Positions 14,401 through 25,000 of a stretch of 64,000 nucleotides of DNA are shown here, in pieces. The position numbers and the translations under genes are program-made. Positions within the stretch are counted from its first letter, which is position 1. Every line of letters starts with the position of its first letter. Source of the stretch: Nipponacmea schrenckii (lineage: Eukaryota > Mollusca > Gastropoda > Lottiidae); contig CM060201.1 in NCBI GenBank assembly GCA_030562195.1, positions 25,464,067 through 25,528,066 of the forward strand. The letters run 5' to 3'. Below the pieces are notes generated by a model. That model had not been told where the DNA came from. It saw only the letters and a program-made list of their open reading frames with translations, and did not search any database.

Positions 14401-17400
14401 TGTTACATATGCTGTACCTATGGATCAATGATCCCAGTGCTGAATAAAGGATTATTATTATTATTATTAATACTCAAGGACTAGAAATGAAGGAAAATCG
14501 CATAATTCATTCATAAATACCTTAAACTATTAAGTTTCATTTCTATTTGAATATATTTCTTTTCTTTTTATCACAGAGATTCAATAAATGACAAGTCATC
14601 ATTTTAACTTTCAACATAATTCTGACACACGTGGATTTGAAGGTTCAAATTTCGAGGGCAAGCTGAGACCACTATTACTGATTATCTTATTTAAAATTTC
14701 TTGTTTTTGAATCTTAGGGTATGCTTGGTAAAAATAATAGCGAATCTGTCCTTTGAAAAATATACATAGTTGAACTAGATAAGAAATTAAATTTCTGAAG
14801 CACTTTAAAATGCAAATAATTCCAATAGTCAAGCAAGGATGTTTGAGCATTTGCAGGTCTGATTCAAAAATATTATCATGTGCAGTCCACTTTATTTTTA
14901 GGTAGTGAAGGTAGTAATGGGAAGATTAAGTCTGAGTATAATTTTCTGCTCATTCCACCCAAAAATATAATGGACTGCTCATGTTTATATTTTGAATTGT
15001 ACCTAAATGTGCAATACTATGTTTGCTTGGCTATACTGCCAAAATCAAATAAATCTTTAATTATTTTGCACTTGTGTTGGCAACCTCTGTATAACAAACA
15101 ACCATGTGACTAATTTCCTAATTTAGAACTTAATGAATACTTTGATAAACTATACAGATGGTCAATTTCAAACATTGCCAATAAGAGCATATATTCATCA
15201 GTAGATATACCTGCTGCCATAAATGACATAACAGAATCCTTATATAATCTGATAAATCCAAAAGACTTTGTAGTTATTCATAAAAATGCAATTGATAATT
15301 TGAAAAATTCTTAATATATTGATTAAGCGTTTTTCAATAATTACTTCGTATTATTAGTTTTACAATGATTCTTTTGCTTTATGACACCAGGTAACTTCAC
15401 TGATACACATATTGACCATTCTTGAAAACTTTAGTAGGAGCAGTTGAGAATAATTGTTTCAATAACAAGAATTGAAAAGGAGTAATGGAAAGTCCCTTAA
15501 TGATGTCTAAATGGGATTCCCCTATATTGGTACCTTGCCAACTGCGATGTTGATATAAATGCAACAAAACACTCACTTAGCCAACTGTTGCTCTTACAGA
15601 GATGTTGATATGACATCAGGATTAAATTATTTTTTCAGCTATTAGAGAAAGGGTACAGTTTGATTTTAAGGACACAATATGTAACCGAAACCAGACTTTC
15701 AGATCTACTAAAGATTTGTATAAGATTTTCTGTAGGGTCTTATTCTCAAAGGTTTAACTTGAAATGAGTTGGTCAAAAAATCAAATTTATGATCCAATCA
15801 TATTACTGTATTTTTTAAAATTTGGATTTGATCTTAGTTGAGTTTTTGAGAAGGAGGCCTATGATCTGTATTTTATTGAGTAGACATGTTATAGCAGCTT
15901 AAGCCAGTCAGAAAATTATTTTTCAGAATGATTTTTATGTTAGGCTTAGGTACGAAATATCAGCATGAATAGACTTAAGTAAGCATATATTCCTCTGAGA
16001 AAAAATGAAATAAAAATAAAGTAATCAAGCACCCACAGCTTCAAAACAAAATTCCATGCAAAATAAAATGAAAAATATAACAAAGCCATTCACCACAAAT
16101 AATATCAACTAAAGCAGTTATCAATGATATATGATAACACAAACAAGAATCAATAATTAATCACATTGTCAAAGTTACATAGTGTGAAACTTGAGGATAT
16201 TTAGCTGATCCATAATGATATATAAATCCAATATATTTATTTCTGGAAATGTGCTAATTAGAACAATGAAAGAGTGTGAGTAAACTTACACCCACAAAGT
16301 TGGAGACTGTCAGTTAATGAAAGCTGTATTTGCCAAGTTGATATAGACATTGCATTGGCAATATGATAAATTTAGTCTTTCAATCAAGGAACGGCATAGC
16401 AATTTGTTCAAATATAGTCCTCATTGCTAGATATTGCCAATATTGAGCATAGATGTCAGTGACAAGATAGGAGTCAAAAAGTTTCAGTTCCTGCCATTAT
16501 GGCAATCCAGAGCCAGAGGCCTTACGACAAGCTTCAGTCCTGACAATATGGCAATGCAGAGCCAGATTCCTTTTTGCTCATTTTTGACAATCACTACATA
16601 GCACATAGCAGTCAAAGACAAGATAAAGAGTCAGCTAGTTTTTGAACAGAAGTCAAAGTTTCTGCTATTTTAACTCAAAGCAATGCAATGAATGAATGTA
16701 TGCCTTCAATTTTTAATCAGTTTACAACTTGTTTAAACCAAAAGCTAAAGTTCGAACTGAGAGTTAGTGGTGTATTAACCTACCTTCTCTGTCGAAGAGG
16801 TGATTTACTACTCTCTGCATCTTCTGTTCCATCCACAACATCCTTAATAAAGAAATAATCTACATTTAATAAGGACTAAGAGAGACTGACTGAAATTTTA
16901 TAAGACTGGATTTGCAAAGGTTCTGTTTACAAACTGCTCTATCTAGTAACAAAGCTATAAAACTAAGGTGCTTTCTTTCCAGGGTAATGATGACTTTAGG
17001 ATTATTTTTAGTTCAAATTTAGAAAGTGAAAATAAAATATTTTGAAGATAAGAGATTTGTCATTATTGACAAATACTTCAAGAGATGTTATCACTGGATA
17101 TTTGCTTTGGTTTTAACTTGATGACTTGCACTAAGTTATCCATAGCACATGCAAGATTTAAGATATCTAGTACCCTTACAACAATTACAAAAAATGTGGC
17201 ATAATCATGTTAAATCATATGCATATGATTTAAATGGGGAAAGGAGTCTGGAAAAATCATGAAATAAAGCCTAAGAAGCTATTCGAAAACAGCATATTTT
17301 TCAAATCGTCTCAACCAAAAAATTCTACACCCATTTTTCTCTGACATTGACCCAAAGGAAGCCCCTACCCAAGGGATCTCCTTCCCAAGTCCCCAATATT

Positions 17401-17991
17401 GCTTATTGCCCCTCGCATATATAAATTATAAGCATATGTTTAAGAGGAATTATGCCAAAAATGCTACAGTGGACGTCATAGCCTATAGATGGTTGTCACT
17501 TCATCAAGCCAAGTCAATGACATTATGCAGTTATTGCTTCCTATCACTTCACTATTTCTATTCCCATAAAATCAAATATTTTTCAAGTGTATGATTTTAA
17601 TATGATATGATATGAATAGCCAATAGCAGCTTAAAATAAAGAATACATGTAAACTGTGTAACTTGTATAATTTGTAAGATAAACAAGTGAAATGTAATTT
17701 ATAACTGAACATGAAGGGTGGGTGTATGTCTCTTATGAAATTAGTCAGACTTAGATATGACTGTGAGATAGGTCTGATAGGACAGGACGTCTACAATACA
17801 AAATCAGAGGGGTGTCATCGATTTCTATTCGAAATGAACGACATCAGCTGACATTCTGATTTTTTTTTAAATTCTACATTCAAATAAAAAACAAAAACAA
17901 AAATCCAAGAATATGGAAGTACAAGCAGGCTACTCACCGAATCTGGATCGTTACTTGGACTTGGAGATCTTTCTATTGTCACCAAAGCCAT
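2436..17991 (-). CDS. SSH: Slingshot-family cofilin phosphatase, N-terminal exons (partial)
   Basis: Slingshot phosphatases dephosphorylate and activate ADF/cofilin on actin filaments. Five coding exons chain in phase on the minus strand: 17991-17938, 16842-16784, 10912-10865, 7302-7231 and 2527-2436 (325 nt, 108 codons plus one base). All have AG acceptors and GT donors. The first exon encodes MALVTIERSPSPSNDPDS, which resembles the MALVT-RSP(T/S)PS start of animal slingshots as I remember them. The last encodes LSESYFTVKGAALILPQ, resembling the start of the conserved SSH-N domain. The catalytic domain would lie beyond the left edge. An upstream in-frame Met at 18063 is unlikely to be used, because its codons are a T-rich 3' splice-site-like tract ending CAAAG just before the leader; I therefore take 17991 as the start. 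No later exon was recognised in 1-2435. The family call rests on remembered motifs, so a database search should confirm it. Confidence 0.82.
2528..4660. other. Slingshot intron 4, left part: nothing identified
   Basis: This is AT-rich intron. Short open frames are present (for example 3042-3248) but have no recognisable motif, splice context or composition shift. ACAAGGTTTTAATC and ACAAGGTTTCAAGC recur near 3970 and 4210 without clear structure. Confidence 0.5.
4661..5017. mobile_element. TTAA-bounded palindromic MITE, family D
   Basis: Begins TTAAAGGGATTGTAAAGAAG and ends CCCTTTACAATCTCTTTAA. The left half (GATGGAATCAATTTTATCC, TTCAATCAGATGTCTGTGG, TTTGATGACGTCACTAATC) is inverted in the right half (ATTTAGTGACATCATCAAAC, AACCACAGACATCTTATTG, GATACACATAACAAATT). 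No open frame is present. This is a non-autonomous, hairpin-type element. Confidence 0.8.
6168..6685. mobile_element. TTAA-bounded palindromic MITE, family G
   Basis: Left end TTAAAGGGGAATGTCTAGGT and right end ACTTGACATTCCTTTTAA are inverted copies. Inside, AAAGCCATTTCTGAACTTAA, AACTTAGTTGAAATTATATA and ATAGCCATTTT pair with AAATGGCTATAATATTTCAA, CTAAGTTTAAATTTCAGAG and ATGGCTTTAA. The element is about 518 bp. Confidence 0.75.
6682..6806. mobile_element. Short TTAA-bounded MITE, family H
   Basis: TTAACCCTTTGAACAC at the left and GTGCTCAAAGGGTTAA at the right form terminal inverted repeats of about 16 bp, around a core of about 90 bp. TTAACCCTTTG is consistent with piggyBac-type ends. It shares its left TTAA with the neighbouring family G element. 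Confidence 0.7.
7231..7302 (-). CDS. SSH: Slingshot candidate cassette exon 4 (72 nt, phase 2-2)
   Basis: A 72-nt exon with a good acceptor (ACAATTTCAG) and donor (GTGAGA). It encodes a basic amphipathic-looking stretch, RSALKKLRKFFNTVRFITKL. It is phase 2 on both sides and a multiple of three. Its base composition is clearly less AT-biased than the flanking intron, which supports it being a real exon. Joining exon 2 directly to exon 5, without exons 3 and 4, gives RSLSESYF, closer to the SLSES/SISES junction I remember from vertebrate slingshots. Exons 3 and 4 therefore look optional. Confidence 0.65.
7441..7590. repeat. Inverted repeat, about 43-bp arms
   Basis: GAAATAACACACACGAACAA followed by AGTTCACAGACATTTTTAAT pairs with ATTAAAAAATGGCTGTGAAC followed by TATGTTTATGTGTTATTT. 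Related pieces recur at 7855-8105 and 26940-27000. It is probably a decayed relative of family G and lies upstream (in gene sense) of slingshot exon 4. Confidence 0.6.
8570..8900. repeat. Tandem copies of a dispersed repeat of about 86-95 bp (family C)
   Basis: About four units share TGGACTGAATGTTAGACAGG, TGTCCTTGTGTATTGGACC, TAATTCTAACCCATG and AAAATAAAGAGTCTATG. Single or double units of the same family are at 63180-63300 and 63610-63740, and one inverted at 20550-20610. No coding function is seen. Confidence 0.75.
8935..9330. other. Homopolymer-inflated stretch, possibly low-quality assembly
   Basis: Runs such as TTTGGGGGGTGGTTGGGG, AAAAATTTTTTT, GGGAAAAAATAC-like and AAAACCAAAATTT blocks are unlike the flanking intron. 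No repeat family or gene was identified. See findings. Confidence 0.4.
9457..9562. repeat. 20-bp tandem repeat
   Basis: About five units of TGTATAATACATGTACATAA, some with GCATG in place of ACATG. The unit contains the palindrome ATGTACAT. It lies in slingshot intron 3. Confidence 0.85.
10555..10722 (+). mobile_element. SINE body copy (3' part)
   Basis: Runs from GGCCCCGTGTACTACAGGCTG through a degenerate CCCCAAAAGAGTAGGCTA to AATAGGATGTAAAACTCC. It is the same family as the copy at 11998, lacks the tRNA head and lies in a slingshot intron. Confidence 0.65.
10865..10912 (-). CDS. SSH: Slingshot candidate cassette exon 3 (48 nt, phase 2-2)
   Basis: A 48-nt exon preceded by a GGAATAG acceptor and followed by GTAGGA. 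It encodes the Arg/Ser-rich segment GRRRSSSSLVLLRRGR after a shared Arg codon. Its length is a multiple of three and both boundaries are phase 2, so it can be skipped without changing frame. The alternative acceptor two bases downstream would introduce a stop, which supports the chosen boundary. I do not recognise this peptide from other slingshots. It could be alternative or lineage-specific, and because it is short it could also be a chance open stretch. Confidence 0.55.
11128..11240. repeat. Tandem repeat of about 26-bp units
   Basis: Units contain AAATCCTATGGCATATGCC followed by TATGCAT, repeated about four times. The unit is rich in the palindromes GCATATGC and ATGCAT. A weak open frame across it (11178-11384) is repeat-derived and not a gene. 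Confidence 0.75.
11539..11887. mobile_element. TTAA-bounded palindromic MITE, family E
   Basis: Left TTAAAGGGATACTGCATCTT then AGCATGAACATAAAATTTTA; right TTTTATGTTCATTCTAAGAC then CATTATCCCTTTAA. The arms are imperfect inverted repeats. Related copies lie at about 15140-15440, 32345-32551, 53970-54265 and 63922 onwards. Confidence 0.75.
11998..12375 (+). mobile_element. tRNA-derived SINE, near-complete copy
   Basis: The head GCGGTGGCTCAGTGAGTTAG carries an A box (TGGCTCAGTGAG, about 12005-12016), and GGGTTCAATCC is a B box (12048-12058). The body then reads through GGGACAATAACCCAAGGTCC, TACAGGCTG, a TTAGAAATCACAAATAGAGT segment and ATGCCGGCGTCCAGG. The same body, usually without the head, recurs across the window and ends in GTAAAACTCCATTCATTTC. 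From about 12300 a second partial body copy repeats the GGAAATCACAAATAGAG segment. It is not a functional tRNA gene, because the cloverleaf is degenerate and there is a long non-tRNA body. Confidence 0.75.
13329..14482 (+). mobile_element. 5'-truncated non-LTR retrotransposon (LINE) with 14-bp target site duplication
   Basis: The element body is 13343-14468. It is flanked by the direct repeat AATACTCAAGGACT at 13329-13342 and 14469-14482. The body opens in frame immediately after the left repeat (WSKAVSTLSVKAKK), and the frame stays open to a TAA at 14286-14288, encoding about 315 residues of the C-terminal part of a LINE ORF2. It contains IVKPILLYGAEIWGY, a motif common after the reverse transcriptase core, and a C-terminal zinc-knuckle-like CPLCHVAKEDLFHILLEC (CX2C-HX4C). 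The 3' end is AATAAAG followed by GATTATTATTATTATTATT, a trinucleotide tail. The catalytic RT palm and endonuclease are absent, so this copy is dead on arrival. Its unbroken frame and exact duplication indicate a young insertion, in a slingshot intron. Confidence 0.9.
14483..16783. other. Slingshot intron 2, distal part
   Basis: Contains a partial family E element (about 15140-15440) and a CCAAT-type inverted repeat fragment (about 15745-15865, TATGATCCAATCATATTACT). Around 16440-16600 there is a short imperfect duplication of GACAAGATAGGAGTCAAA and CAATCCAGAGCCAGAGGCC. No exon was recognised. Confidence 0.5.
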
Positions 17992-18063
17992 TAGTAGGAA
18001 CTCCTTTGACAGAAAAATAAATAAAAATACCAAAAACACACAGAGAAAGTAACCATTTGTCAA

Positions 18064-18275
18064 ATAAGGAATTCACTCATTGTTTTTCTTCTCCAGCCAT
18101 GAAAATACAGACTGTCAGCGCAAGTGCGAGAAATCCGGAAATAAATTCCTTTGGGGTCATCAGAGGTCATGTCAAATCAGGTCAAATGAGAACTTCCGCT
18201 TACGGCTTAGCAACATGTAAACAAATATGGCCGACAAACTTTCTAGATCCAAAATAATTGACAGATAGATCAACG
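18064..18275. promoter_or_regulatory. Probable bidirectional promoter between slingshot and EFCAB5
   Basis: The two start codons are divergent and about 1 kb apart. This interval is richer in CpG than its surroundings. It holds GCGCAAGTGCG (18118-18128, NRF1-like), CCGGAA (18135-18140) and TTCCGC (18194-18199), which are ETS-like on opposite strands, and TTAGCAAC (18207-18214), an RFX X-box half-site. ATCAACG before GTAAAT at 18276 could be the donor of a non-coding EFCAB5 leader exon spliced to an acceptor near 18988 or 19004. The minus-strand acceptor-like tract ending at about 18004 suggests slingshot also has an untranslated first exon here. These are motif matches by eye, and transcription starts are not shown. 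Confidence 0.45.
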
Positions 18276-19025
18276 GTAAATTTTCTTTTCTGGTGGTATT
18301 TCATACAATTATATGATTTATTTCTTTGTCTAAGAGGTAGGGGATGATATACACTGTCTTACTTTACTCTATTTATTTGCATGGTGTGCTAAAAATAATA
18401 TTTTGTAGATGTAGATCTAGATCTAACACCGGACAATCAGAATTTCCAGGGTCAGTAAGCCTACTGTAAAGGAGCTTGATCTGCCCATTCTTCTGTCTCT
18501 GCAATGTAAAATGTTTTTTTTAAAACTTTTTCCAATATTTACATGAGAATATTAGCTTCAAAATAGTACTGTTTGCTTTAGAATACGTTTGTTTTGATTA
18601 CTTTGTAAGTTTACAAAAGGAAATAGATATAATTGCATCTCCCAGAAAAATTGAAAATTTTATGTAGAGATCTATTTTATGTTTATATTAAATTATATCA
18701 CAAATTCCTGGGAAAAACAATTAAAAATATATACTATTGTCCTGTCATCTGACATTTCTGCTTAATGCTTTCTTCAGAAATACAAAATTTTGAATAGGTC
18801 GAAAAAAAAAGTGATCATAAAAGTTAGACAACAGAACAATAGTATATAGTCAATAGTATATATTCTTAATGCAAAGTAATCCTAATACTAACAGTAAACT
18901 ACTATTTGAGACAGCTCTTCCACCTTTTGACTTTCGTCTGACAATTTAGATCTACTTTTCTTAAAATATTTTGGGGTTAATTTTTCAGGTTTTTTTATTA
19001 TTAGAAGATAGTCAATAAATTTAAA

Positions 19026-22000
19026 ATGACAGATATTTATCAACCTAACACCCCAGAATGTTCTGGTGGTGTTAGAGTAACAATGTCTCCAGGAAGAACA
19101 ACTTCAGCAGGCTCCAGAAACTCTTCTGTGATTAGATCAGGAACTCCTGGCAGTACTTATCAAATGGAACCATCAGATCTGGACCATGCTCTGGGCAGTC
19201 CTGGAAGTGGTGGAAGCATCAAGAAATGGAAACGACATAATGAACAAAAGACTATGGAAAAATTGACTGCAATGAGACAAGAGAAAACAGCCAATCTTCT
19301 GGTTGCCAAACAAAACGCTCAGACTTTGGCACGGAAAATTACAATAGAAGTCTTAGCTAAAGAGTGGTTGGCTGATAATCAAGCCACAGTTGAGATGAGA
19401 GCTTATTTAGTGGACAAGTTATTGCCTACATTGATTCTGGGAGTTGAAAAGCTGTTAACAGTCGTTGATAGTCAAAGCTTGGCAGAGAAAGAGAGAGATG
19501 CTAACTTTAATCCTTTAGATTTTTTAGCTCAGTATCTCTTACGGAATAACCCTAGATTTTCTAACTTTCCTGAGGCTTCACCGTACGTTCGAGGTTTAAG
19601 ACAGGTTTCAGAAGATCTTAGAAATCAACTCTTTAATTTAGAAGATAACAGGTGAGAAGTTGTGAACTATTTTCTGTTACTTTTAACATTTGTAAGTTGC
19701 TGTAAGATTTTTTCACCCATCTATATACAGAGGTCTTGGGAAGGTTTGTAGGGCAAACAACTATATTTTACAAGGATAACAACAAAGGTTCACAATCTGA
19801 CAGTGACGTGGATCCTTTCCACCAGCTGATCCTTGGCCAAACCTCTTTGCATTGATCTTTCCTGGATTATCTGTGCCAAATTACAGCTGGGTGGACTAGA
19901 ATCATGAGTAAAAATGACTTATTCAAGGTCAGCAGAATTTCAGACTCTGGTGGATATGAGCACTCACGTCTGACATTTTTGATGTCTTGGACAATTTTAG
20001 TTGCCTGGATATCTTTCAAAATTTTTACTCTTCTTGGTGCTGCTTTAGCACTAGACTCTCCAGATAGTGTACCCATGATAAAGATATGTTGATAATTGGA
20101 AATCGCAAATAGAGTAGGTTGTTGTCCTGGCAAATTTCCCTGGCAAATTGCACAATGCATGGCGATGAGTAGGACGTAAAACTCCATTCATATTATTTAA
20201 TTTCCAGATTGTATACAAAAACACCATTTTATTCATCCTCTTTCATTTCACTATCATAATTTAATCTGTTTTCTAGACTGGCTAAAATAAAAGCAGATGT
20301 TAAACGTAGAAGAGAAGAAAGAGAACGCCAACAGAAACTACAGTTCAAAGAAAAAGAAAGACGTTCCAAATTATTGTTTAAACAATTTCAAGAATGGAAT
20401 GTAGCTGTGAATGGTAAAGTTGAACTATCTCTGGTAAGACAAAACAAAATATTTCTAGGTGTGAGAAAACTCTTCGAAATTTGGATAATTGTCTGAATGT
20501 ATTTTATTGTTTTTTTCAACGGAGTATAATTATAATAATAATAATAAACTCTTTTTTTACATGGGTTAGAATTAAGTCCAATACATGAGTACATGGTCCT
20601 GTCTCACAAAAGAAATACACAATACTTCAATATACAACTAATAGTTGTAATTTACAATTAAACATCACAAACAAACATCAATTTTTTCACGTGATCTATT
20701 GCCTTTACTTACCCAATAATGCTCATGAGACCAACGTTTAATTTTTATATTTATATTATTGATATTTTTATTATATTAATTCACTGTTTTATATGAAATT
20801 GACATAAATCTTGGTAGAAATGGAAATATTGTTTAATAAAACAAGTCTTGTATGTTTTATTTTGTTTTTTTACTGAACAGTTCCAGAATGCTCTGAGATC
20901 ATTTACAGAAATTACAGAACATTTTCCAGAGGAATTAAAGAAAGCATCTCAATTAGGTCACAAATTAGAATCAACAGATGAAACTGGTAGAATGTTAACC
21001 TTGAAGGAATTTGTGCAGGTTTGTTTTGAAAACATAGATTTGACCTTGAAAACATAGATTTGAACCTGAATGTCCTTCTAATGGTGCTATTACTGTATTT
21101 ATTAAAATCTGGATTTGATCTTACTTTAATTTTTGAGAATAAGGCCCCTGGTCTTCACAATGTCCTTGAATCTTTAAACAGTACTGAAAGATTAAAAATC
21201 ATTTTCTGTTGGGTTAAAATAAAAATGATTGTGTTTTGTTTTCAGTTTTGTGAAATGATTTATGTTTGTTTTGTTATTGTAGTTTATGAACGGGTATATT
21301 TCTGAACTGCCGAGTGAAATATTTGAACAGTTTATGGAACACATGTCTAAATGTGCTGCTGCTTATCGTGCCTCCAATGAAAGAGAACAACGTAGAATAT
21401 TATTGTCAAACTTGTTTATTAAATGTGATCATAGCGGAGTAAGTATACCCTTCCTATTTTGTTTTGAATTGTTCGATGATCATTTGGTAGGTTGGCATCC
21501 AAGACTAGCGCTTCACTTTAGGTCACAGAAATAACAGACCCAAACCTATTTGAAGTCCATTAAATGTCAACACCAGACTTAATCAGTTTAGAAAAATAGT
21601 TTGGCAATGTTCACACCTATAAAATGACTCCTAATTATATAGGGTGCATCATTCGGCACATTAGATTGTTCAAACTTTATCCCGTTGCCATCTTAAAAAT
21701 GTGGGCATTCCCCATACACCTGGTCTCAGTAGCCTTCAGCATCCTCAGTTTTGGCAAACCACACCCCCCCCTCCCACCCTCAGGTATTTGTAGATACGCC
21801 CTTTGATAATTAGAATACCAAAACATCATCAGTAATGTGGGCTGGATGTGGACTAACCAAAAAAGAGGCCAAATAGACAGTTGCATTGTGACATCGGCCT
21901 AAGTCATTAGTTTCAGGTAACCATTTTGAATTTCTGTAATTAACATAATAGACATTATTTCTCATAAGTTTACAATTGTTTTATAACCAATACATGTTAT

Positions 22001-25000
22001 TCTTTCAGATTGCGCAGCTAGACAGACATCGTATTTTAAATTTGTTTGAACAATTTTGGGACCAGGAAGCTGACGACCACAAAAAAGAAATGAGAAATCC
22101 TAGAAAATGTAAGTTTTCATCAAACTGTAGTAAGGATTTCAGTGTATAATGTTTGACTATCTAAACCTTGGTTCTCAAATGATAGAACCATTGATAGAAT
22201 ATCATGAAGTTGTAATTGCAAAAAAAGAAAGAAAAAACAACTATATTTTACAAGGATAACAACTTAGGTTCACAAGTCCACCGTGACAGGGATCCTTTCT
22301 ACCAGCTGGTGCTTGGCCAAACCTCTTGGCAATGATCTTTCGCTGGATTATCCAGTACCCATTTACAGCTGGATGGACTGGATTTGTGAGATGAAGTCAT
22401 GACTTTCAACTCCGTCGAGATTACAATCCCTTCTTTGAAAGTTTTTTTTATCTCTGTACTACCAATCATAGACATACATGTAATACTTATTACTTAATTC
22501 ATCAAAACTATAAGGTTGTATCTATATGTGCCATACACAACATGGCAAAGTTATACAGAACATTCAACATTTAAGTTTTATCTTCATTGAAAGTTAGTAT
22601 ACTAAAAATATCTTAAATATTATTGCTTGCCAGCTCCATGATTTGTGATATCAATTTTTCATATTAACTTTTTTAGGGCCAGTAGTAGAAGTTGATGAAG
22701 CTGATGATACAGTTAGTGATGATGAAGAAGATCCATTAAGAAATAAACCAGACACTGAAGAACTCTCTTCAGAAAATGTAACTGATGCCCAGGAACCATC
22801 AGCAGAAACACAAGATACTATAGCTGATCAAGAACCAGAAAAAGACACAGAAGAACCTTCAACAGAAACTGCAGCTGAGTCTCAAGAAGCTGTTGCTAAA
22901 TCTGAGGATTTACCCAAAACAAATGAACAGGCTTCAGGTAAGGGGGCCCTTTTGAGTTTTTAGAAATTATTTTGTATATTTACATGTCTTTACCCGACAT
23001 CTTTAAAAATTGTTTTTGGAAGAACAAAATTGACTCATTCTAGGTCATCAGATTACTAAAAACAAAGTAAAATGAGCTCTTGTGGGGCCTTAATTGCATG
23101 TAACTCTTGAACATTCCTTAAAATATTCACAGGAGAAGAACCAACAGTACAGGATATTATTGAAAAACCAGCAGAAGAAGTAGAAGTTGTTATGGAAACC
23201 AAAGATGAGTCAGAAACTCAACAGGCAGAAGCAGAAACTGCACCTACTGAAGGAGAGGCAAAAATTGTTGAAACAGACGTGAATAAAACTGAGCAATCTA
23301 CTACAGTTGAACAAGCAACCAATGATACAGATGCAGAAGTGAAAAATGATTTAGAATTACCATCAGAAACAAAAGAAAGGGAGACTACTGAATCAAATAT
23401 AGGCATTGCAGGTACTGTCAAAATTAAGAAAAAATGAATTAAGATATATTAAAGCTGTTGGGAATTACTAGGGAAGAATGGATGAGTGATAAAATACTTT
23501 TTTTAAACTAAAATTTCCATTTCATGAGCCTTTGCATTTTAATTTACTGGACTCCAATTAAGTTCAGATCTGTTCTTCCTAAGAACAATAGATGGTTTCT
23601 GATGTAGACTTTTGCACATTGACAGAAATTTTTTTTCAGATTCGATATCAACTTAGTGTTTTGATTAAAAGAAAGCAATAGAACACATTTGATTATATTG
23701 AAACCATGGCAACTTGTCTTTTTTTTTCTACAGGAAGTGTGATAGAACCATTAATGAAACCCAAATCAGATGAAAATGTACCTGTTGCAAATGGACGCAT
23801 AAGTGTCAGTTTTGCTGAAGGAACTGCATTTCAAAGACAAAAAACAGGTGAAGCCATTTTCTTAAATATTTTCCCTATAATGCATCACATAAACATGTTA
23901 CATTTCTGATTACCATATCAATCCATAAATGTCTGTTATTCCATTTATGCTTTTGGTATGGTAATTTGTTATCTAAAATAACTCCCAATCTTATGGGCTT
24001 TGATGAATGTTTTCAGAATTTTATCATTCCCTTGAAATTTATTTAAAAAAAGAATTAAAGTTGTAAAATAAGACATTTTACTGAAACAAATTTTTGGGTT
24101 CAAAATGTAAATGGATTCATTGTTTGTTTATATTTATTCAGGTCTCACAATGACTAGCAGAAGTCAGTCCCAGATGTCAGCATTCGATGAAAATTCTCTC
24201 AATGTTTCGCAGTTTGTTCAACTCACAGAAACATTCATGGGAGATGATCCCGAGAAAGAAACATTTGCAAAGTTACTGAAATTTATTAAAAATGGCTATG
24301 AAGAGACTGAGGAAGAAAAAATGGACAGATTAAAAAAGGTAATGATTGCTGTTTTTTGTTGGTACTATCTTGTACACTGTTCTCTGTTATCTGGAGTTGT
24401 CCGCCATTTTGCTTTGCATGACTATGGTGTTACCTTTTTCAGAAGAATTAGAACAATATAGTAAGCTTATATGCTTTTGGTTGCTATGGAGTATTTTTTT
24501 TGGAGCTCTTTATTACCTATACATAAGAATGTATCGTGTATTCATACGCCACATCCAATGTTGTCACAGGATATCATGTCATTATGCATCGAAGATCACT
24601 AAGCAAATTTGAAGTCCATTGATAAATGAATACAATTTCTTCACAACAGTTCACTGCTGGACATGACCATAAACTGTAAATATTTGATGTTCTAGGCCAG
24701 AAGAGAGGCTGTGTCTGCCAAACGTAAGACTATGATAGATGTACTATTTGAGAAATGGGATAATGATGGGTCAGGATTCTTGGATTTAGAAGAAGTAGAA
24801 AATGTCATGTTGAAATATAAAGATGGACAAGAAGCTGAGGCTATCTGTTTTGGTATGTTTCAAATCATGGTTCATTTTTGTTTGTGCGCGGACATCGTTG
24901 ATGCAATAAGCCTGACGGGTGATCACTGCTGTGCCAATAAGTTATTGAGTCTATTAGCAACGCCATTTACATGGTGTTCAATTTGTCCCAAAAAATGTTG

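Noticed and set aside
18004..18063. Hydrophobic N-terminal extension of slingshot starting at 18063 as a signal anchor
   Set aside because: The codons are the T-rich tract of a 3' splice site ending CAAAG, and the second Met (17991) gives the MALVT start expected of the family.
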